Source of the DNA: an uncultured Bdellovibrio sp.
GTDB taxonomy: Bacteria; Bdellovibrionota; Bdellovibrionia; Bdellovibrionales; Bdellovibrionaceae
Direction: 5' to 3'
Assembly: GCA_946480995.1 (NCBI GenBank)
Contig: CAMLMF010000202.1
Span: 1 to 5,489, forward strand
DNA: 5,489 nt
Part shown: positions 1 to 4,901 of the stretch, piece by piece
Layout of the letters: every line of letters begins with the position of its first letter
Numbering within the stretch: the stretch's first letter is position 1
Position numbers and translations under genes: made by a program
The notes under the pieces: model-generated
What the model saw: only the letters and a program-made list of their open reading frames with translations
Database searches by the model: none
What the model was told of the DNA's origin: nothing

Positions 1-666
1 GATGGCTTTGACGATGAGTCGATTGAGTTTCAAGGCAAGACCTATGAAATTCCGCCCTATTGGTCTTCTGAAAAGGCCGTCGAAAAAGAAGCTTACTGGA
101 GTGAGATCTATAAGGCTGAAGAAAATCCAGGATGGAATTTAGGCGAACCCGCCGAAGCGCTAAAAGATATGATGCCACGCCTGAAAATCTCGCGCTCCCG
201 CGTTTTGGTTTTAGGTTGCGGCGAAGGTCATGATGCGGCTTATTTTGCGCAAGCGGGGCACTTTGTTACGGCCGTGGATATTTCTCCGCTAGCTTTAGAA
301 AAAGCCAAAGCCAAGTACGGGCACTTGGAAAATATAAAATTCATTCAAGCAGATTTATTTAAACTTCCCCGAGAATTTGAAGACTCTTTTGACGTGGTTT
401 TCGAACACACCTGTTATTGCGCGATCAATCCGGAAAAACGCCAAGAGCTGGTGAAAATCTGGAACAGAGTTTTAGTCAGTGGCGGTCACTTAATGGGCGT
501 GTTCTTTGCTTTTGAAAAACGCCAGGGTCCTCCGTACGGCGGGTCTGAATGGGAATTGCGTCAACGCCTGAAATCCCACTATCAACCGATCTTTTGGGGT
601 CGCTGGCAGAAATCTTTGCCTCGTCGCCAGGGAAAAGAACTTTTCATCTATTGTAAAAAAGCGTAA
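1..666 (+). CDS. SAM-dependent methyltransferase, thiopurine S-methyltransferase-like (5' end cut by window)
   Basis: The frame is open from base 1 to the TAA at 664-666, giving 221 visible residues. The ATG at 169 is internal, because conserved family sequence lies before it. Residues 32-53 carry a tryptophan-rich YWSEIYKAEENPGWNLGEP stretch typical of the N-terminal substrate lid in the TPMT/thiol-halide methyltransferase family (PF05724). The SAM-binding motif I is VLVLGCGEGHDA (68-79), with the acidic ribose-binding D93 in VTAVDIS and D118 in the next strand. The family signature FEHTCYCAINPEKR (134-147) is followed by a GG turn (161-162) and GPPYGGSEWELR (177-188). Known members methylate sulfur, selenium or halide acceptors in the cytoplasm using S-adenosylmethionine; the acceptor here cannot be told from sequence. 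Few residues are probably missing, since related proteins are about 200-230 residues long. It lies 29 bases upstream of an acetyltransferase and may share its transcript. The fold is secure, the substrate is not. Confidence 0.88.
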   Translation, partial: DGFDDESIEFQGKTYEIPPYWSSEKAVEKEAYWSEIYKAEENPGWNLGEPAEALKDMMPRLKISRSRVLVLGCGEGHDAAYFAQAGHFVTAVDISPLALEKAKAKYGHLENIKFIQADLFKLPREFEDSFDVVFEHTCYCAINPEKRQELVKIWNRVLVSGGHLMGVFFAFEKRQGPPYGGSEWELRQRLKSHYQPIFWGRWQKSLPRRQGKELFIYCKKA

Positions 667-695
667 AAGAGCCTTCAGCAAAACCTGGAGGATCT

Positions 696-1220
696 ATGCA
701 TATCGAATTCACTCAAGCCGATGAAAGCCACATCGACAGCCTTGTTGCGCTGGTGAATTCGGCCTATCGCGGTGATTCTTCAAAAGAAGGTTGGACGACG
801 GAAGCCGACTTGCTGGACGGTCAACGCATTGACGCCGATGGCATTCGTGAAATTTTAAATAAAGAAGATTCGGTGATTCTTGTCGCGGAAAATGACGACG
901 ACGGCGAACTGCTGGGTTGTGTGCACTTAGAAAAGCATGGCGATAAGTGCTATCTGGGGATGCTAACCGTCAATCCTACGTTGCAAAGCAAAGGAATCGG
1001 CAAAATGTTGATCACAGAATCAGAAGCCTTGGCAGAGTTCTGGGATTGCAATACCATTTACATGACGGTGATCACCGCACGCACAGAACTGATAGCCTGG
1101 TATCAAAAACACGGCTTTCGCAATACGGGCGAAAGAAAGCCTTTTCCTTACGGCGATGCAAGATTCGGCCTTCCGAAAGTGCAAAATTTAGAATTCTGTA
1201 TATTAGCAAAAGGTCTTTAA
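696..1220 (+). CDS. GNAT family N-acetyltransferase
   Basis: This 174-residue protein has the full GNAT fold and would transfer an acetyl group from acetyl-CoA to an amine in the cytoplasm. The N-terminal helix region contains NSAYRGDSSKEGWTTEADLL (21-40), a stretch I recall as characteristic of one GNAT subgroup widespread in bacteria. Motif A, the pyrophosphate-binding loop, is Q97-S-K-G-I-G-K103 directly after the beta-4 strand YLGMLTVNP (86-94). Motif B is AWYQKHGFRNTGERKPFPYGD (around 134-153), with Y136 in the place of the usual general-acid tyrosine and the GFRNTGERK turn after it. The ATG at 696 is supported by GGAGG at 687-691, four bases upstream, a slightly tight spacing. No terminator separates it from the methyltransferase before it. 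The acceptor is unknown: small metabolites, antibiotics or protein N-termini are all possible for GNATs. Confidence 0.93.
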   Translation: MHIEFTQADESHIDSLVALVNSAYRGDSSKEGWTTEADLLDGQRIDADGIREILNKEDSVILVAENDDDGELLGCVHLEKHGDKCYLGMLTVNPTLQSKGIGKMLITESEALAEFWDCNTIYMTVITARTELIAWYQKHGFRNTGERKPFPYGDARFGLPKVQNLEFCILAKGL

Positions 1221-1221
1221 T

Positions 1222-1246
1222 TTAATATTCATATTTCGCATATTAA
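1222..1246. repeat. 7-bp perfect inverted repeat in intergenic region, possible operator
   Basis: TTAATAT (1222-1228) and ATATTAA (1240-1246) are exact reverse complements separated by 11 bases, with one further C-G match inside at 1230/1238. The half-site centres are 18 bases apart, close to two helical turns, which suits a dimeric regulator. The repeat overlaps the best -35 candidate upstream of the secreted-protein gene. In such AT-rich sequence a 7-bp match could be chance, and the hairpin it could form would be weak. Confidence 0.3.
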
Positions 1247-1256
1247 CTTCTACTAT
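1228..1256 (+). promoter_or_regulatory. weak sigma-70-like promoter candidate for the secreted-protein gene
   Basis: TTCATA (1228-1233) and TACTAT (1251-1256) are separated by 17 bases and each matches four of six consensus positions. The site lies in the only sizeable gap of the rightward genes, about 60 bases before the ATG at 1316, so some promoter here is likely on layout grounds. The hexamers are not strong and other AT-rich choices exist nearby. Confidence 0.25.
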
Positions 1257-1302
1257 ATGTATTAAAAATTTGCGCTAGAACGGCGCATATTCTTTTGTGT
1301 AA

Positions 1303-1309
1303 GAGGAGG
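1303..1309 (+). promoter_or_regulatory. strong ribosome binding site that fixes the start at 1316
   Basis: GAGGAGG at 1303-1309 is a near-perfect Shine-Dalgarno sequence with six bases between it and the ATG at 1316. It would fall inside the coding region if the in-frame TTG at 1295 were used, and that TTG has no such site. The hydrophobic signal peptide also begins properly at the ATG. Confidence 0.85.
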
Positions 1310-1315
1310 TTATAT

Positions 1316-1849
1316 ATGTTGCACAAAATTAAATGGATCTTTGCCGCGAGTTTACTGACTTCTTCTTTCGCGTTCGCAGATCGCATGGGCCAGGATGGCG
1401 ATAAATTCTATGAAGAGGCGGCCCGTTTTGAACACGCCTGCAAAGTCACTCCGGAATGCGAAGCACCTTATTCTCGCAAAATCGTTTACAACCAAAAAAC
1501 TCGCTTTGATAAAATGCCTTTAGATATCCGCAACGAAATCAAACGTGTGGCTTTCGCCCAAGCGCAAGTCTGGGGCGATACAATTCTAGAAGGTGACTAT
1601 CACGCGGCGGGACGTACTCGCCTTGACGTGGTTGAGGCTTTCTATAAAAACGGCGCGATTGTCGGTTATAAAATCCTCTATTCAGAAAAAGCCTGGTTTG
1701 TAGGGAATTGCGAGTTCGATGGGACTCAAGATTCTTTAAAGAACTGCAAACAGGGTCGCATAGCTGAGGGCAGCTTTGTTTCCCCTGACGCACAAACATA
1801 TTTTACTGACGAAGAAAAATACGCCGAGTTCTCTTTTGTCCTAAATTAG
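1316..1849 (+). CDS. secreted small protein of unknown function with four cysteines
   Basis: I do not recognise this 177-residue protein. The start is the ATG at 1316. Residues 1-21 form a classic Sec signal peptide: positive n-region (K4, K6), hydrophobic core from W7, and a likely signal peptidase I site after A19-F20-A21, leaving D22 as the mature N-terminus. There is no lipobox cysteine, so a soluble periplasmic or exported protein is expected. The mature part of about 156 residues has four cysteines (C42, C48, C132, C144), two near each end, which could form two disulfides in an oxidising compartment. There is no further membrane segment. A stretch from about 62 to 130 has alternating hydrophobic strands and may be a single small domain. 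It ends 16 bases before an ABC exporter ATPase, so it may be part of the same unit, but its role is unknown. Confidence 0.85.
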   Translation: MLHKIKWIFAASLLTSSFAFADRMGQDGDKFYEEAARFEHACKVTPECEAPYSRKIVYNQKTRFDKMPLDIRNEIKRVAFAQAQVWGDTILEGDYHAAGRTRLDVVEAFYKNGAIVGYKILYSEKAWFVGNCEFDGTQDSLKNCKQGRIAEGSFVSPDAQTYFTDEEKYAEFSFVLN

Positions 1850-1851
1850 TC

Positions 1852-1857
1852 TATAGT
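1852..1857 (+). promoter_or_regulatory. candidate -10 element just upstream of the ATPase start (possible leaderless transcript)
   Basis: TATAGT lies eight bases before the ATG at 1866. A transcript started from it would begin at or within a few bases of the start codon. The 16-base gap contains no purine-rich Shine-Dalgarno sequence, which makes a leaderless start attractive. The partner -35 (TTCTCT, 1829-1834, 17-base spacer) is poor, so this is a suggestion only. Confidence 0.3.
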
Positions 1858-1865
1858 CGCCGGAT

Positions 1866-2696
1866 ATGGCGATTGTAATTGAAACTAAAGATCTAAGCCG
1901 CGTTTATAAGTCCTATCAAAAGCCCGAAGGGTTTTTGAATTCTTTGCGCGGCTTTGTAAATCGAAAATACGACTCTAAAACAGCATTAAACAAAACAACC
2001 TTGCAAATTGAATCAGGTCAAATCATTGGCTTGGTTGGCGCCAACGGGGCTGGCAAAACCACTTTGCTAAAAATGCTTTCAGGCCTGGTTACACCTACTT
2101 CTGGCGAAGCTTTGGTCCTGGGTTACAAGCCTTGGGAACGCAAAAATGAATTCTTGCGCCAAATCAGTATTCTCTTAGGACAAAAGAATCAATTGTGGTG
2201 GGACATCTCGCCGATGGATTCTTATGCTCTGCTTGCCCGCATTTATGACCTCGATGCAACGGCGGCACGCAAGCGCGTGGAATATTTGGCCCACATGCTT
2301 CAGTGCACGCACGTGCTGCACACACAGTTGCGTCGTCTTAGTCTGGGCGAGCGCATGAAGATGGAAATCATTGGCGCGCTTTTGCACGAACCCAAAGTTT
2401 TGTTTTTAGATGAACCGACGATTGGTTTAGATATCGTGGCCCAACAAACGATTCGTGAATTCTTAGAACAATATGTTAAAGAAAAAGGTCCGACGGTGAT
2501 TCTAACAAGTCACTATATGGATGATATCGCTAAGCTTGCACACAAATTACTTCTGATCAGCAAAGGAAGTATTGTCTATCAGGGAACTGTTCCGGACTTT
2601 GTGGCCAAAGCCAACACTGAATTAGCTGAAAGTGAAGAGGTGGATTTTGAAGACGTCATTCGTCGTTTTCTTGAGACGGAATCTCGCGTTCGCTAA
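1866..2696 (+). CDS. ABC-2 type transporter ATP-binding protein (COG4586 type)
   Basis: This 276-residue cytoplasmic ATPase would power the exporter formed with the two following permeases. All nucleotide-binding elements are present and intact: Walker A G58-ANGAGK64-TT, Q-loop Q106, signature motif LSLGER (158-163), Walker B VLFLDEP (178-184) with catalytic E183, D-loop around GLD (187-189) and switch histidine H216. The segment GQKNQLWWD (105-113) after the Q-loop, the signature variant LGERMK and the DEPTIGLDIVA stretch are typical of the COG4586 'uncharacterized transport system' ATPases. So is the N-terminal extension before A-loop region residues 33-45, compared with ordinary drug exporters. 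The C-terminal 30 residues, acidic then basic, are beyond the core domain. The ATG at 1866 gives the normal family N-terminus, but no clear ribosome binding site precedes it. Its last 50 bases overlap the first permease gene. The substrate is unknown. Confidence 0.95.
   Translation: MAIVIETKDLSRVYKSYQKPEGFLNSLRGFVNRKYDSKTALNKTTLQIESGQIIGLVGANGAGKTTLLKMLSGLVTPTSGEALVLGYKPWERKNEFLRQISILLGQKNQLWWDISPMDSYALLARIYDLDATAARKRVEYLAHMLQCTHVLHTQLRRLSLGERMKMEIIGALLHEPKVLFLDEPTIGLDIVAQQTIREFLEQYVKEKGPTVILTSHYMDDIAKLAHKLLLISKGSIVYQGTVPDFVAKANTELAESEEVDFEDVIRRFLETESRVR
2634..2640 (+). promoter_or_regulatory. ribosome binding site for permease 1, inside the ATPase gene
   Basis: GAAGAGG (2634-2640) sits six bases before the TTG at 2647. 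The alternative starts lack this: GTG at 2632 has only an AT-rich sequence before it, and TTG at 2671 has none. It is located within the ATPase coding sequence, which suggests translational coupling. Confidence 0.5.
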
Positions 2697-3465
2697 GCTT
2701 GCGATCGTTTCCAATCTTGAATATCGCTTAAATTATTTTGTCGACGCGGTTTTGCAACCGACCATCACCACGGGCATTGAAATGCTTTTGTGGTTCGCCG
2801 TGTTTGCAGGGGCAGCAACCGCAGAAATTGCTGGGTTTGGGCGCGAATACTATTTGTCCTATGCCTTGTGGGGCGCTTTCTTTGCGCGGATTTGCACCAG
2901 TTGGATGTATGAATACCGCATGATTCAAGAAATCGACACGGGCACAGTCAACAGCCTGCTGACCCGTCCGATGAGCTATTACGAGTATTATTTTTCGCAG
3001 TTGATGGGCTATAAGTTTATCACAACGCTGGTGTCGATGATGGTGCCGATGGTAGTGGTTTTATTCTTTGATTTGCCAACACACTTTAAACGTTTGCCTT
3101 TGGCGTTTGCATTAGAATTTTATTATCTCATCCTAGTCCATTCGATTAGTTTTGTGGTGGCCTCTTCTGCTTTTTACTTCAACAAAGTGTATTCATTTAC
3201 TGGTGCAAAGAACTTAGCCTTGTGGTTTTTCACGGGCGAGCTGTTTCCGCTAGATTTAATGCCCGAACCTCTTCGGTCGACAATCATCGCTTTGCCTTTC
3301 AGTGCCGGGGTCTATATCCCCGTGGGATACATCACCGGACGCTTAGATGTCTCTTCGGTATGGCAGTCCTTCACCTCGATCACTATTGCCATTGTAATTA
3401 CGAATATCATTGGTGCTCTGATTTGGCGCAAAGGACTTAAGGTCTATGCAGGAACGGGAGCCTAG
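2647..3465 (+). CDS. ABC-2 type transporter permease, first of a pair
   Basis: This integral inner-membrane protein of 272 residues is one half of the export channel. About six hydrophobic spans are visible, near residues 34-55, 71-87, 123-142, 152-176, 185-201 and 242-260. The cytoplasmic loop motif GTVNSLLTRP (99-108), the FPLDLMPEPL segment before the PFSAGVYIPVGYITG stretch, and the closing WRKGLKVY tail are typical of COG4587/COG3694 permeases. The start is uncertain. I chose TTG at 2647 because GAAGAGG lies six bases upstream and because it places 23 residues before the shared LEYR motif, against 22 in the next gene's product. GTG at 2632 would add five residues; TTG at 2671 would remove eight. 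It overlaps the ATPase gene by 50 bases in another frame and abuts permease 2 with no gap, so it belongs to the same operon. Confidence 0.9.
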   Translation: MKTSFVVFLRRNLAFAKLAIVSNLEYRLNYFVDAVLQPTITTGIEMLLWFAVFAGAATAEIAGFGREYYLSYALWGAFFARICTSWMYEYRMIQEIDTGTVNSLLTRPMSYYEYYFSQLMGYKFITTLVSMMVPMVVVLFFDLPTHFKRLPLAFALEFYYLILVHSISFVVASSAFYFNKVYSFTGAKNLALWFFTGELFPLDLMPEPLRSTIIALPFSAGVYIPVGYITGRLDVSSVWQSFTSITIAIVITNIIGALIWRKGLKVYAGTGA

Positions 3466-4260
3466 ATGAGCACACTAAAAAAATATCTGTCTTTGTATTT
3501 CGCATTATTTCGGACAAGTTTTATTGCCGACCTAGAATATCGTGTGAACTTTCTGACGCGATTTGTGACTGACGTTATCTGGTATGCTGCTCAAATTGCA
3601 ACTTTCGAAGTTTTGTTCCGCCATACACCGAAAATCGGCGACTGGAACTTAGAACAGATGCGCGTGTTCTTGGGCATTATGTTTGTCGTGGATGGACTTT
3701 ACATGGCTATTTTATCTGAAAACTTAGATCAGTTTTCAGATAAGGTGCGCAAAGGCGACTTGGACTTGTTGCTGGCAAAACCGGTCAATTCCCAGTTTAT
3801 ACTTAGCCTGCAAAAAGCCTCCACGGCAGCGCTTGGCAATCTTGCGCTTGGCTTCAGTTGGTTTTTCTATAGCCTTTTGCAACTGCCGGACTTTCAGTGG
3901 CTGCGTTTATTCTGGCTCCTGTTACTGATTCCTTGCGGATTGATCGCTCTTTATACAATGCGCTTTATGATTGCGACAACGGCGGTGATCTTTACCCGCT
4001 CTGAAAACTTACAGTTCGTGTGGTATCAAATCTATCGCTTAGGCATGCGTCCGGACTCTATTTACGTGCCTTGGTTTAAGTGGATCTTGCTTACAGCATT
4101 GCCAGTGGGCGTGATTGCAAGCGTACCGGCCCGAGCCTTACTAGAGCCGCCGAACTTTGCACTGTTTGCCTGGGTTGTTGTTCTCGCAGCTATCCTACTT
4201 TATTTATCAAGTAAGTTTTGGAATTATTCTTTAAAGTTTTATTCGAGCGCAAGCTCATAG
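3466..4260 (+). CDS. ABC-2 type transporter permease, second of a pair (ABC2_membrane_6 type)
   Basis: This 264-residue inner-membrane protein would pair with permease 1 as the other half of the channel. About six hydrophobic spans are visible, near 30-52, 66-82, 118-138, 144-175 (long, perhaps two), 203-222 and 231-250. The motif VRKGDLDLLLAKPVN (94-108) is the hallmark of PF06182/COG3694 permeases, and the tail FWNYSLKFYSSAS (251-263) matches the family's usual ending. It resembles permease 1 at the same places: the early LEYR motif, the G...LL..P loop and the W...LK.Y tail. The two are therefore ancient duplicates. The ATG at 3466 immediately follows the TAG of permease 1 and is served by GGGAG at 3456-3460, five bases upstream, inside the preceding gene. 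The transported substrate is unknown; export rather than import is inferred from the ABC-2 architecture and the absence of an adjacent same-strand binding protein. Confidence 0.93.
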   Translation: MSTLKKYLSLYFALFRTSFIADLEYRVNFLTRFVTDVIWYAAQIATFEVLFRHTPKIGDWNLEQMRVFLGIMFVVDGLYMAILSENLDQFSDKVRKGDLDLLLAKPVNSQFILSLQKASTAALGNLALGFSWFFYSLLQLPDFQWLRLFWLLLLIPCGLIALYTMRFMIATTAVIFTRSENLQFVWYQIYRLGMRPDSIYVPWFKWILLTALPVGVIASVPARALLEPPNFALFAWVVVLAAILLYLSSKFWNYSLKFYSSASS

Positions 4261-4276
4261 TCTGAAAGGTTTTTGT

Positions 4277-4891
4277 ATGATCAAAATATATGGCTCACCT
4301 CTATCAAGCGCAGGTCGTTGTTATTGGACTTTGGAAGAGCTTGGTCTTCCGTATGAAAGAATGGCTTTAGACATGGCAAAAAAAGAGCACAAAAGCGAAA
4401 GCTTTATGCGCCTTAACCCCAACGGCAAGGTGCCAGTGCTTGTCGATGGTGATTTTGTACTTTGGGAGTCCATGGCTATTACTAATTATTTAGTCAAAAA
4501 AAACAAAAGTCCATTGGCTGCGCAAAATGATCAAGAAGAAGGACTCATCTTGCAGTGGAGCTTCTGGGCTTTGGCTGAATTTCAAGACCCAGCAGTTGAG
4601 TGGTTGATTCAAGAGTTCTTTGTTCCTGCAGACAAGCGCGATCATCAGGTGATAGATAATGCAAAAAAATCTTTGCCGCGTCTTTTAGAAGTTTTGGAAA
4701 GTGGCCTGCATGAAAAAAGCTATCTAGTAAACCAACGCTTTTCGGTCGCTGACATTAATGTCGGATCTGTTGTAAATATCCTTTTGGGACTTAAATACGA
4801 CCTGAGTCCTTATGCGAATATACAAAAATGGATTCAAAATTATTCAACTCGTCCCGCTTTTCAAAAGATGGCGAATCTAAGCAAACATTAG
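4277..4891 (+). CDS. glutathione S-transferase family protein
   Basis: This 204-residue cytoplasmic protein has the two-domain GST layout and normal family length. The thioredoxin-like N-terminal domain (1-75) contains SPLSSAGRCYWTLEELGLPY (7-26), where S10 or S11 could be the catalytic hydroxyl. It also has NPNGKVPVL (47-55) with the cis-proline P53, and ESMAI (64-68), the glutathione gamma-glutamyl-binding motif. The helical C-terminal domain (about 85-200) carries the N-capping box FSVADI (155-160) with D159, and ends with the usual RPAFQKM segment. The expected role is conjugation or reduction of electrophiles with glutathione; the class and substrate are not clear. The ATG at 4277 has AAAGG (4265-4269) seven bases upstream and lies 16 bases after the permease stop, so it is probably the last gene of the exporter transcript. 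GC content is lower than in the genes before it. An A8 run occurs at 4496-4503. Confidence 0.93.
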   Translation: MIKIYGSPLSSAGRCYWTLEELGLPYERMALDMAKKEHKSESFMRLNPNGKVPVLVDGDFVLWESMAITNYLVKKNKSPLAAQNDQEEGLILQWSFWALAEFQDPAVEWLIQEFFVPADKRDHQVIDNAKKSLPRLLEVLESGLHEKSYLVNQRFSVADINVGSVVNILLGLKYDLSPYANIQKWIQNYSTRPAFQKMANLSKH

Positions 4892-4901
4892 TTTCCTCTG
4901 C

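Noticed and set aside
169..666. Methyltransferase starting at the ATG at 169
   Set aside because: The same frame is open to base 1 and encodes the family's conserved YWSEIY...PGWNLGEP region upstream, so 169 is internal.
947..1225. 92-codon rightward reading frame inside the acetyltransferase gene
   Set aside because: It lies in another frame of a gene with all GNAT motifs, and its product has low-complexity Arg/His-rich content with no recognisable domain.
1295..1315. Upstream TTG start for the secreted protein
   Set aside because: It would translate the strong GAGGAGG ribosome binding site and put a charged, cysteine-containing leader before a normal signal peptide. The ATG at 1316 is better in every respect.
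1539..1799. Leftward 86-codon frame opposite the secreted-protein gene
   Set aside because: It is wholly antisense to a gene with a clear start and signal peptide, and its composition (Arg, Pro, Ser rich) is typical of a shadow frame.
2632..2700. Frameshift splitting one ATPase-permease fusion
   Set aside because: The ATPase has a normal full-length C-terminus and the permease a normal N-terminus, so the overlap is ordinary operon packing.
2728..2928. Short frames on both strands within permease 1
   Set aside because: They overlap a region encoding clear membrane spans; the products are Cys/Pro/Gly-rich with no ribosome binding site or domain.
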